DNA of 7,594 bases, from positions 1 through 7,594 of the forward strand of contig PXTR01000030.1 of assembly GCA_003023245.1 (NCBI GenBank), written 5' to 3'. Below, piece after piece: positions 1 to 4,997 of this stretch. The notes under the pieces were generated by a model. That model was not told the DNA's origin and searched no databases. It worked only from the letters and a program-made list of their open reading frames with translations. Position numbers and translations under genes: made by a program. Position 1 is the first letter of the stretch. Each line of letters starts with the position of its first letter. The stretch comes from Bacteroidetes bacterium QS_8_68_15 (GTDB taxonomy: Bacteria; Bacteroidota; Rhodothermia; Rhodothermales; Salinibacteraceae).

Positions 1-1
1 C

Positions 2-385
2 ATTGCCCGGCTCACCACCTCAAACCACGAGAGCAGCAGCGACGACTTCGTGTACGCAGCGCTGAACACAGGCGGCTTCCGGGTGCTCGACGACGACGTA
101 GACGAGGAACTGTTCCGCCGCACCGAGTACGACTATACGAGCGTCTCGGCCACTGACGAGAGCGACTACCTCTACGCGTCCCGCACGGACGGAAAAGTAG
201 AGGTCTACGAGTTTGACGGCAACGACAGCCCGAGCTGGGACCTCATCGATACGATCAACACTGCCAACTATCAGGACGGGTCGCCCGATGTGCAATCCAA
301 CCAGGTGCTGGCGGTAGGCGACTACCTCTACATTGCCAACAGCTCCGGGGGTACTCTCGTGCTGAAGGTAAACGACGGGTCATAG
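2..385 (+). CDS. C-terminal part of a beta-propeller-like repeat protein (5' end outside window)
   Basis: The frame is open from the first bases and ends at TAG 383-385, leaving 127 residues of a longer protein. The visible part contains three or four degenerate repeats of the form (D)xLYxAxxxGxxxVxxV: VYAALNTGGFRVLDDD near the start, then SDYLYASRTDGKVEVYEFDG, and DYLYIANSSGGTLVLKV at the end. This spacing is typical of LVIVD or other beta-propeller blades in extracytoplasmic proteins. The composition is rich in Asp, Ser and Tyr and has no membrane segment, which fits a secreted or periplasmic location. The protein ends one blade strand before the stop, with no C-terminal sorting domain visible. 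The exact family and function cannot be told from this fragment. No + strand gene follows it closely, so it is probably the last gene of its transcript. Confidence 0.75.
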   Translation: MARLTTSNHESSSDDFVYAALNTGGFRVLDDDVDEELFRRTEYDYTSVSATDESDYLYASRTDGKVEVYEFDGNDSPSWDLIDTINTANYQDGSPDVQSNQVLAVGDYLYIANSSGGTLVLKVNDGS

Positions 386-599
386 GCCCGTCCGGTAGCC
401 CCGCCCGGCGGACCGCACGGGTAAGACCGCCGGGCTCGCCGGGCGAAGTTGAAGGGGAAAGGGTACTGTCGTTTTCCGGTCGGACAGTTCAGCAACAGCT
501 TCTCTCTACCTCGTGCTGATCAGTGTCGTAGTGAGTCCGGATCTACTGGCAGGCCTTCAGACCTTCGACCGAACCCGGACGCAGGCAGATTAGGACCTC
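386..599. other. Intergenic stretch after the beta-propeller gene
   Basis: I see no convincing gene here. It begins with overlapping GC-rich inverted repeats (described separately at 403-445). It also holds a second, weaker inverted repeat, ACTGTC at 465-470 with GACAGT at 483-488 and a 12-nt loop, not followed by a T run. The remainder has no recognisable coding or RNA signature. Open frames here have atypical composition and no recognisable domain. Confidence 0.5.
403..445 (+). terminator. Overlapping GC hairpins just after the beta-propeller stop codon (possible terminator)
   Basis: GCCCGGCGG (403-411) is perfectly complementary to CCGCCGGGC (427-435). The overlapping CGCCCGGCG (402-410) is also perfectly complementary to CGCCGGGCG (437-445). 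One left arm can therefore pair with either of two right arms. The position 18 bp after the stop suggests a transcription end, but no T run follows the hairpins, so a classical rho-independent terminator is not shown. Confidence 0.35.
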
Positions 600-1002
600 T
601 TACGACAGGATGCGCTGCGCATCTTCGCCGATGCAAGCGGGATCGTTGCGACGCCAGCGCCGAGGGGAGCGTCGACGTCTGCTCGACCTGGGGTCCGAAG
701 AACTGCTTGTGGGCGATAATATGCACTGTTCGAGCGCGGTTCCTTCGATCACGGCCGGCCGCCCGACGCGAATGACGTTCGCCGTCTTCAGGCCGGAGCC
801 TGCGAAGTCCGCGTCGCTCTCGCGGAGAATCTCGTCGAAGCCATCGACGTGCTGGTGCAGCTGCGGCGAGATCATGCACGCCAGCCAGTCGTCGTAAAGG
901 TCCGAGACCTCCGCCAGGAGCAGGGCCGGGCGTAGCTTCCCCGACGTCGCGTCAGTGCGCGGGAAGCGAGCGAAAGAGCGCGACGTGGCCGAGATGCTTC
1001 AC
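600..1002 (-). pseudogene. Broken MazF/PemK-family toxin gene
   Basis: The main frame encodes GKLRPALLLAEVSDLYDDWL, then CMISPQLHQHVDGFDEI, then SGLKTANVIRVGRPAVIEG. These are the core signatures of MazF/PemK-type endoribonuclease toxins: the K-x-RPALLL strand, the C-x-(I/S)-S-x-Q-hydrophobic segment and the SGLK...VIRVGRLAVV-like strand. The N-terminal strand (GTG 1002, then HLGHVALFR) sits in another frame. The two halves are separated by an exact 4-bp tandem repeat, GCGA at 966-969 and 970-973 (+ strand). Removing one copy joins GHVALFR to FPRTDATSGK, the expected MazF N-terminus, and gives a 132-residue frame ending at TAA 600-602. After VIEG the sequence turns Ser/Arg-rich and loses the usual C-terminal helix; a possible remnant (IGEDAQRILS) lies at the very end. 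No intact antitoxin gene is visible upstream. An acidic stretch near 1012-1057 in another frame (EDEDGPAYTEDDV) could be the tail of a lost partner, but that is a guess. Confidence 0.75.
966..973. repeat. 4-bp tandem duplication causing the frameshift in the MazF-like gene
   Basis: GCGA occurs twice in direct succession (966-969, 970-973). Deleting one unit restores one continuous MazF-like frame from GTG 1002. Confidence 0.75.
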
Positions 1003-1242
1003 GAGACCAATTCGTTACGTCATCCTCGGTGTAGGCGGGGCCGTCCTCATCTTCCATGCCGCGCAGGGCCGAAGACACGGGAAGCCGCCCCCCTGCGCGG
1101 GCCTCTCGCCGCGCGGGATCTTCCTCCTTCGGCGCGTTCCGCTCCACCGGGTTGCGCTTCGAGCGAGCAAGAATTCTGCGGAGCCGAGCACCTCCGCCTC
1201 CGCGGCCCGCAACGGACAAGCGACGCCGCGAGGGGCGTCGCG

Positions 1243-1284
1243 CGAAACGGCTTGCGCAGCGGCGCGCCCGTTTCGTTTTTGTTT
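1243..1284 (+). terminator. Rho-independent terminator without a visible upstream gene
   Basis: The perfect 8-bp stem CGAAACGG (1243-1250) / CCGTTTCG (1268-1275) encloses a 17-nt GC-rich loop and is followed at once by TTTTTGTTT (1276-1284). A second perfect stem, GCGACGCC (1220-1227) / GGCGTCGC (1234-1241), abuts it upstream. It reads on the + strand, 113 bp before the PASTA ATG. It may end a small RNA, insulate the PASTA gene, or act as an attenuator in its leader. Confidence 0.6.
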
Positions 1285-1379
1285 GTAGACGTGCGCGGCA
1301 AAGCCACGCCCGCCCTTCCCGCGCAGCCGTGCCGGTGGCGCGTCTCACGTACAGCCGGGCCGCCGGGGCGTCTCTACCT

Positions 1380-1395
1380 CCGCACTCCCCCACCC
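1380..1395 (+). repeat. Two C-rich octamer-like units before the PASTA start codon
   Basis: CCGCACTC (1380-1387) and CCCCACCC (1388-1395) resemble the octamers found at 2905-2933 and 6915-6946. They end 2 bp before ATG 1398. Two units alone could be chance; the resemblance to the other two arrays is the reason for listing them. Confidence 0.4.
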
Positions 1396-1397
1396 CG

Positions 1398-2225
1398 ATG
1401 TCCTTCCTCCGCCGCACGGGCCGCTACTTCTGGACGCTTTTGACCAACCTGTACTTCTGGGCCGGGCTGGTGCTGTTGGTGCTGTTGGCGCTCGGGGCGT
1501 ACATCCTCATAGACGAGGTCGTGATGCCGACGTACACGCGCTACGGCGTCAGCGTGACGGTGCCGGAGGTGACGGGCGTGGAGGCCGATCGCGCGCGCGA
1601 GCAGCTCGCCGAACGCGACCTGCGCGCCCAGACGCTCGAAAAGACGTTCAACCCCGACACGGAGCGCGGCGCGGTGATCGACCAAAACCCCGCGGGCGGG
1701 CAGGCGGTCAAGCCGGGGCGGCGCGTGTACCTCACCGTCAACACCGGCGAGCAGCCCGTCGTGGCGGTGCCGCGCGTGGTAGACGCTTCGCTGCGGGAGG
1801 CCAAGAGCCAACTCCGGGCGTTCGGCTTTACCGTCGGGCAGGTGCGCGAAGACTCGATTCCCTCTCCCTACGAAGGCACAGTCACGCGCCAGCGGCCCGC
1901 CGCCGGCGACTCGCTGCCGAAGGGGGCCTCCGTCTCGCTGTGGTACAGCGGAGGGCTCTCGGAGCAGACCGCCACGGTGCCCGACGTGACGGGCCTGACC
2001 GTCGAGGAGGCGCGCCGTCAGCTGCGCGGCCGCAAGCTGCGCACGGTGGTCGTGCGCACCGGCGACGGCGACAGAGACGATGGCGACGAGGCAGCAGGGG
2101 CGCAACCGTCTCCCTCCGACGCCGACCGGCAGGACCTGAGCGGGATGGAGGTCGTGCGTCAGAGTCGCGCGCCGGACACGCGCGTGCGACAGGGCTTCGA
2201 GGTGCGTCTGTTCGTCGGAGGTTGA
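1398..2225 (+). CDS. Membrane-anchored protein with three PASTA domains
   Basis: 275 residues. A short basic N-terminus (RRTGR at 5-9) is followed by one transmembrane helix at about residues 18-38 (LYFWAGLVLLVLLALGAYIL), so the bulk lies outside the cytoplasmic membrane. Three PASTA domains follow at about 52-116, 121-186 and 191-275. Each opens with VP-x-V-x-(G/D) (VPEVTG, VPRVVD, VPDVTG), continues with an AR/AK-x-x-L helix and closes with a V-x-L-x-(V/Y) strand. PASTA domains typically bind peptidoglycan or beta-lactam-like ligands on Ser/Thr kinases and penicillin-binding proteins. Here no kinase or transpeptidase domain is attached, the arrangement of the stand-alone PASTA proteins of Bacteroidota. 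The third domain carries an acidic insert (about 221-247, GDGDRDDGDEAAG). I chose ATG 1398 because it directly precedes the membrane helix; the open frame further upstream has no coding character. A cell-wall role is inferred, not shown. Confidence 0.88.
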   Translation: MSFLRRTGRYFWTLLTNLYFWAGLVLLVLLALGAYILIDEVVMPTYTRYGVSVTVPEVTGVEADRAREQLAERDLRAQTLEKTFNPDTERGAVIDQNPAGGQAVKPGRRVYLTVNTGEQPVVAVPRVVDASLREAKSQLRAFGFTVGQVREDSIPSPYEGTVTRQRPAAGDSLPKGASVSLWYSGGLSEQTATVPDVTGLTVEEARRQLRGRKLRTVVVRTGDGDRDDGDEAAGAQPSPSDADRQDLSGMEVVRQSRAPDTRVRQGFEVRLFVGG

Positions 2226-2307
2226 AGGTTGAACGATGAATGCTCTTCATTTCTTCATCCCATCGAGCAAAGTTCCACGTTCGACCTTCCACGTTCAACC
2301 GTCCACG
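2221..2307. repeat. Heptad-periodic repeat and inverted repeat between convergent PASTA and pyrR genes
   Basis: On the left, GTTGAAG and GTTGAAC follow one another (2221-2234). On the right, five 7-bp units run without a gap from 2273 to 2307: TTCCACG, TTCGACC, TTCCACG, TTCAACC, GTCCACG. The two sides are inverted relative to each other: GGTTGAACG (2227-2235) pairs perfectly with CGTTCAACC (2292-2300). Inside lies a small hairpin, ATGAA (2236-2240) / TTCAT (2246-2250). The TGA of the PASTA gene (2223-2225) lies in the left part and the TGA of pyrR (2295-2297) in the fourth right-hand unit. The structure may serve as a bidirectional transcription end. Confidence 0.7.
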
Positions 2308-2810
2308 TACACGGCGAAGTCGCCGTCAGTGTCGACGACGACACGCTCGCGAGGCTTGGTCTGGAGCGAGCGGCCCACGTAGTCGGGGCGGATGGGGTAC
2401 TCGCGGTGCCCGCGGTCGACGAGGATGGCCAGCTGGATGGTGCGCGGGCGTCCGTGCTGGACGAGGGCGTCGAGCGCGGCGCGCGCGGTGCGCCCGGTAA
2501 AGAGCACGTCGTCGACCAAGAGCACGTCGCGCCCGGCAATCTCGGAGCGCATCGCCGACTGCTCCTCCGGCGGCTCGCTCCCTGAGAGGTCGTCGCGGTA
2601 GGGCGTCGTGTCGAGTTCGCTGACCGGAAGCGGGCGGTCTTCGATCTCGCCGATTTCGCCGGCGACCGCCTCGGCGAGGGCCACCCCGCGCCGCCGGATG
2701 CCGACGACCGCCAGATCGGAGGCCCCGCGGTGGCGCTCGACGACTTCGTAGGCGAGGCGCGTGATCGTGCGCTCCACGCGCTCGGGAGAGAGAACGAGCG
2801 TCCTTCCCAT
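2295..2810 (-). CDS. pyrR: PyrR-type bifunctional pyr regulator / uracil phosphoribosyltransferase
   Basis: 171 residues, slightly short of the usual ~180. It is a type I phosphoribosyltransferase: the PRPP-binding loop is unmistakable at about 96-113 (VLLVDDVLFTGRTARAALDA). The early strand LAVVGIRRRGVALA (33-46) and the conserved ILVDRGHRE-(Y/L)-PI-RPDYVG segment (129-146) are specific to PyrR. The protein converts uracil plus PRPP to UMP; in Gram-positive bacteria it also binds pyr mRNA and controls attenuation. No other pyrimidine gene is in view, so a regulatory role here is open. I chose ATG 2810 because the family N-terminus (MGRTLVLSPERVERTITRLA) begins there. The frame is open further upstream, but that extension crosses unrelated intergenic sequence. 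No Shine-Dalgarno is seen (ccagtccaaa before ATG). The last codons and the stop lie in a heptad repeat. It is transcribed towards the PASTA gene and away from the small ORF at 2934. Confidence 0.93.
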   Translation of the reverse strand: MGRTLVLSPERVERTITRLAYEVVERHRGASDLAVVGIRRRGVALAEAVAGEIGEIEDRPLPVSELDTTPYRDDLSGSEPPEEQSAMRSEIAGRDVLLVDDVLFTGRTARAALDALVQHGRPRTIQLAILVDRGHREYPIRPDYVGRSLQTKPRERVVVDTDGDFAVYVDG

Positions 2811-2904
2811 TTTGGACTGGGGGTTCGGATGTTCGGTTGACGTCGAACGGAGACCGCCCACAACATCGCCCACGGCGCGTGGCGCTCGTTCATTGAAAGC
2901 CCGC

Positions 2905-2933
2905 ATTCCCGCGCCCCACACACCCAAACTCCC
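2905..2933 (+). repeat. C-rich octamer-spaced array before ORF 2934
   Basis: CCC triplets recur with spacing of 7-8 bp (2908, 2915, 2923, 2931) in units such as GCCCCACA and CACCCAAA. The last one touches ATG 2934. It resembles the array at 6915-6946. Confidence 0.5.
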
Positions 2934-3245
2934 ATGGCCGACGTAGGACGCAACGATCCCTCGCAAGAAACGTCCCCGGCCATGGCGGCGTGGTACGCCT
3001 TCTCGGACAAAGACTACGAGGAGCGCCTCGCCCTCGTCGAAGAGCGCCTCGGCGACGACGCCCGGATGGACGACGAGAACGCATTCGAGACGTTCATCGC
3101 GCTCTACGACGAAAGCTTCGAGCGCGGTGGACGCGCCCGCGTGACGGCGCTCACCGGGCTGGCCTCGGCCTCCGCGGAAATCTGCGCGGCGCGCTCCGAG
3201 GAGATCCAGACTACGTCCGGCACTTTGACCCCGTCGGACGTGTAG
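2934..3245 (+). CDS. Small acidic hypothetical protein; 3' end probably foreign
   Basis: 103 codons from ATG 2934 to TAG 3243-3245. Residues 19-64 look like a real, charged helical protein with strong third-position GC: WYAFSDKDYEERLALVEERL, then DDENAFETFIALYDESFERG. I do not recognise a family. From about residue 67 (base ~3132) the frame runs antisense to a truncated Uma2 gene on the minus strand, and its last ~35 residues are simply the complement of that coding sequence. The natural C-terminus was therefore probably lost or replaced when the two genes were joined, unless the true protein is just a ~70-residue product extended by read-through. It has no membrane segment or signal peptide. 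It is divergent from pyrR with a 123-bp gap, in which GTTCG (2831-2835) and CGAAC (2844-2848) form a short inverted repeat. Confidence 0.55.
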   Translation: MADVGRNDPSQETSPAMAAWYAFSDKDYEERLALVEERLGDDARMDDENAFETFIALYDESFERGGRARVTALTGLASASAEICAARSEEIQTTSGTLTPSDV

Positions 3246-3519
3246 ACGGCGTACTCCGGGCGGGGACGCCCGTCGCCGGTCGGCCCGTGTTCGCTGGAGG
3301 CCAGCACGTGTTCGCTGGAGGCCAGCAGGAGAACGACGTCGCCTTGCAGATCACTGTGATAGACTTTGTGGTACGTCAAAACAAGCCGGCCTCGCGCGTT
3401 GGTTTCGATCTTGAACGGGAGGTCATGAAACTGCGGGTCGTCGAGCCAGCGGCTCCAAGCCCACACGCCGGGCGCGGCTTCGTCGGCGGCGGCGGGTTCG
3501 GGGTCGTCTGCGTCGTCAT
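3104..3519 (-). pseudogene. Truncated Uma2-family (DUF820) nuclease-fold gene
   Basis: The frame from GTG 3466 reads WLDDPQFHDLPFKIETNARG, LTYHKVYHSDLQGDVVLLL, then PEYAVYTSDGVKVPDVVWIS and AEAEASPV. These are the N-terminal and central signatures of Uma2 proteins, a PD-(D/E)XK-like nuclease fold of uncertain role. The family goes on with a catalytic (V/I)-E-V-(L/I)-SPSN segment, a K-x-x-x-Y segment and an EVW strand, for a total near 190-200 residues. Here homology stops after SPV (about base 3152) and the frame ends 15 codons later at 3104-3106. The core acidic residue and Lys are missing, so the product cannot be a normal enzyme. An ATG at 3519 starts a typical Uma2 N-terminus (MTTQTTPNPPPP) in another frame, suggesting an additional frameshift between 3466 and 3519. 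An in-frame 21-bp duplication sits at 3286-3327. The gene lies downstream of fur on the same strand. Confidence 0.75.
3286..3327. repeat. Exact 21-bp tandem duplication inside the Uma2 remnant
   Basis: Bases 3286-3306 and 3307-3327 are identical. The duplication keeps the frame and doubles seven residues, giving LASSEHV then LASSEHG. One copy (LLLASSEHGPTG) is the length expected of the family. Confidence 0.9.
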
Positions 3520-3537
3520 GGCAACGTCGCTGAATGG

Positions 3538-3565
3538 AAAGCTGACGGCTGACCGCTGATCGCTA
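3538..3565. repeat. Heptad array (ANNGCTG)4 between fur and the Uma2 remnant
   Basis: Four consecutive 7-bp units: AAAGCTG, ACGGCTG, ACCGCTG, ATCGCTA. It ends 4 bp before the fur stop triplet (3570-3572), on the 3' side of fur and the 5' side of the Uma2 remnant. Confidence 0.7.
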
Positions 3566-3569
3566 AACC

Positions 3570-4070
3570 CTACGCTTCGGCGGCTTCGGCCTCGTCCGTT
3601 TCCTCGACGGGCCGGTTGGGGCAGTTCTCGCGCCGGCAGCGGCCGAACATGTTGAGCGAATGGCGGTCAATCTCGAAGTCGTAGATCCCAGCGACCATCT
3701 CTTGAACGCTCTGCAGGCGCGGGTCGCAGAACTCGAAGAGCTCCTCGCAGTCCATGCAGATCAGGTGGTCGTGCTGCCAGTAGCTGTAGGCGCGTTCGTA
3801 GCGGGCTTGGCTCTCGCCGAACTGGTGGCGCACCACGAGGTCGCACTTCATCAGCAGCTCCAGCGTGTTGTAGACGGTGGCGCGGGAGACGCGCGTGCCG
3901 TCCTGCTTGAGGCGAATGTAGAGGTCGTCGGCGTCGACGTGGTCGGAGGTGGCGTAGATTTCCTCCAGCACCGCGAAGCGCTCGGGCGTCTGGCGCTTGC
4001 CATGCTCCTTGAGGAAGGTGCGGAAAACCTCCTCGACTTCGTCGAGCGTGTGCTGCGGGAGCGTGGACAT
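3570..4070 (-). CDS. Fur-family metal-dependent transcriptional regulator
   Basis: 166 residues. The N-terminal winged helix holds the recognition helix SRATVYNTLELL at 62-73. The hinge and dimerisation domain has the family motif WQHDHLICMDC at 98-108, with metal ligands of the H-x-H type (H100, H102) and an upstream Glu (E92, in ARYER). Two structural zinc pairs are complete: C105-x2-C108 and C145-x4-C150. H44 and D46 (in SDHVDADDLY) match the usual N-terminal ligand region. The protein would bind DNA as a dimer when loaded with iron or another metal. Fur, PerR, Zur and Mur cannot be told apart from sequence alone; overall resemblance (FEID-RHSLNMFG-C) is closest to Fur. The tail is acidic (ETDEAEAAEA). 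ATG 4070 is the only plausible start; no Shine-Dalgarno precedes it. A palindromic repeat (4132-4178) lies about 60 bp upstream, where its promoter should be. Confidence 0.93.
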   Translation of the reverse strand: MSTLPQHTLDEVEEVFRTFLKEHGKRQTPERFAVLEEIYATSDHVDADDLYIRLKQDGTRVSRATVYNTLELLMKCDLVVRHQFGESQARYERAYSYWQHDHLICMDCEELFEFCDPRLQSVQEMVAGIYDFEIDRHSLNMFGRCRRENCPNRPVEETDEAEAAEA

Positions 4071-4131
4071 GCGCGGCGGCGGGGTCAGTGCGTTCGGGAA
4101 ACGACTTCGCTCGATACGGCAGCCGCCGGAG

Positions 4132-4178
4132 CGAACCGCCGTCTCGGAGGGGCGGTTCCTTGTGCTGGTCGTTGGTCG
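4132..4178. repeat. 47-bp palindromic direct repeat, copy 1
   Basis: It matches 4923-4969 in the same orientation at 44 of 47 positions. It opens with the inverted repeat GAACCGCC (4133-4140) / GGCGGTTC (4151-4158) and continues with a non-palindromic tail (TTGTGCTGGTCG). It lies between the broken DUF5615 gene and fur. It is REP-like; no transposase of the RAYT type is in view. Confidence 0.85.
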
Positions 4179-4202
4179 AGGGGGCGGAGCCGAAGCTACG
4201 TC

Positions 4203-4603
4203 TCACCAAATCGGCAGCGCGCGGACGCGGATGCGGTCGCGTTCGAAGACGACCACGCTCCCGCTCTGCAGATCGTTTTTCAGACTCGGAAGGTGAACTC
4301 GCAACGTGCTCGCTTGCTTGCTGGGACGCCGGCTGATCTCTCCACGAAAAAGAACGACGGACGGCACGCGGCTTCCCCGCAACGCCAGCAGCGTACCGAA
4401 GTCCGTATCCGCCGACACGATGACACGCTCTTCCTCAGAAGCGCGAGCAAAGATGGCCTCGTCGGGAGCGTCGCGCAGACCCGCATCGCGAACGTGCGTA
4501 GCGTCGTAGCCCGCCTCCCGCAACGCCTCTGCGACGTGCGCAACGCCTCTGCGACGTGCGGCGAAAGCGCGTTGTCGATGAGAAAGCGCAACGGCACAGG
4601 CAA
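4203..4603 (-). pseudogene. DUF5615 PIN-like toxin gene, frameshifted by a 20-bp duplication
   Basis: The first frame (TTG 4603, or GTG 4597) gives PLRFLIDNALSPHVAEALR and then goes wrong. The second frame gives REAGYDATHVRDAGLRDAPD, ERVIVSADTDFGTLLALRG, PSVVLFRG and ends VRALPIW at TGA 4203-4205. Together these are a complete DUF5615 / Mut7-C-like PIN protein: the first acidic residue in FLIDN, the central DAPDEAIF and the SADTDFG pair. An exact 20-bp tandem duplication (4521-4540, 4541-4560) sits at the junction. Removing one copy restores EALREAGY and a continuous 126-residue protein, the normal length. As read, translation goes out of frame after about 22 residues and stops soon afterwards. 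It follows DUF433 by about 25 bp, the usual order for this toxin-antitoxin type (VapBC45-like). The late, family-like C-terminus without other lesions suggests the duplication is recent, or that it is an assembly or sequencing error. Confidence 0.88.
4521..4560. repeat. Exact 20-bp tandem duplication disrupting the DUF5615 gene
   Basis: CAACGCCTCTGCGACGTGCG is present twice without a gap. Its length is not a multiple of three, so it shifts the frame; one copy alone gives the family sequence. Confidence 0.92.
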
Positions 4604-4628
4604 GCGCCCCGATGCGTGTCAGGCAGAG

Positions 4629-4853
4629 TCAAGAAGCCAACGGCAATGTGCGTTCGCGCGTGGATTCCGCGGCATAGTGCAACGCTTCACGCAGATCACC
4701 GCGTTCGAGATCAGGGTGCGCGCCCAAAACCTCTTCCTCACTCATTCCGTCAGCGAGCATGCCGACGACCGTAGCGACCGGGATGCGCAGTCCTCGGATA
4801 CAGGGCACACCGTCCATTTGTGCGGGGTCCACGGTGATACGTTCGTATTGCAT
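4629..4853 (-). CDS. DUF433 antitoxin-like protein
   Basis: 74 residues, a full-length DUF433 domain. The signature DGVPCIRGLRIPV lies at 14-26, GMLADGMSEEEVLGAHPDL at 31-49 and the terminal helix DLREALHYAAE at 53-63. DUF433 proteins are small winged-helix-like DNA-binding antitoxins encoded just before PIN-like DUF5615/Mut7-C toxins. They neutralise the toxin and usually repress their own promoter. Here the partner downstream is frameshifted, so this gene would be a lone antitoxin. ATG 4853 is chosen because the conserved MQYERITVDP N-terminus begins there; the frame is open further upstream but reads through the repeat at 4923-4969. No Shine-Dalgarno precedes it. Confidence 0.9.
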   Translation of the reverse strand: MQYERITVDPAQMDGVPCIRGLRIPVATVVGMLADGMSEEEVLGAHPDLERGDLREALHYAAESTRERTLPLAS

Positions 4854-4922
4854 GGGGAGGGCTCGTTGCGGAGCTTGCCTTTGCTGAGGTCGGCGACATG
4901 TTGCGTGGAACGGATGCCAATA

Positions 4923-4969
4923 CGAACCGCCGCCTCGGAAGGGCGGTTCCTTGTGCTGGTCGTAGGTCG
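4923..4969. repeat. 47-bp palindromic direct repeat, copy 2
   Basis: Second copy of the element at 4132-4178 (44/47 identical, same orientation), with GAACCGCC (4924-4931) / GGCGGTTC (4942-4949). It lies upstream of DUF433, 28 bp from the left end of the IS630 remnant. Confidence 0.85.
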
Positions 4970-4997
4970 TAAAAAAGCGGTGTCGAGCTCGACATTG

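Larger units (their letters stand above)
1003..1397. other. GC-rich gene-free region upstream of the PASTA gene
   Basis: About 395 bp without a credible coding region. Long frames exist on both strands but are Arg/Ala/Pro-rich and match no family I know. The + strand is rich in self-complementarity. GTTGCG near 1151 can pair with CGCAAC near 1208. GCGGAG near 1179 can pair with CTCCGC near 1192. An 8-bp perfect stem lies at 1220-1227/1234-1241, followed directly by a terminator hairpin at 1243-1275. The segment may encode a structured RNA, or it may be a long leader of the PASTA gene. I could not match it to RNase P RNA, tmRNA, SRP RNA or 6S RNA. It ends with C-rich octamers against the PASTA start codon. 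Confidence 0.4.

Noticed and set aside
1003..1285. Known housekeeping RNA (RNase P RNA, tmRNA, SRP RNA, 6S RNA)
   Set aside because: None of the conserved sequence blocks of these RNAs is visible, although the segment is structured and ends in a terminator.
1056..1397. N-terminal extension of the PASTA protein in the same open frame
   Set aside because: The extension is Arg/Pro/Ser-rich, spans a terminator hairpin and C-rich octamers, and would bury the membrane helix in mid-protein. ATG 1398 directly precedes the helix.
2221..2307. CRISPR-like array
   Set aside because: The repeated units are 7 bp and gap-free, with no spacers; likewise for the arrays at 3538, 6866 and 6915.
2811..2966. 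Upstream extension of PyrR
   Set aside because: It adds residues with no family similarity and reads through the intergenic region; PyrR proteins begin at the MGRTLVL-like segment.
2890..3084. Minus-strand open frame opposite the small + ORF
   Set aside because: It is Arg-rich throughout, whereas the + frame has a balanced acidic composition and coherent third-position bias.
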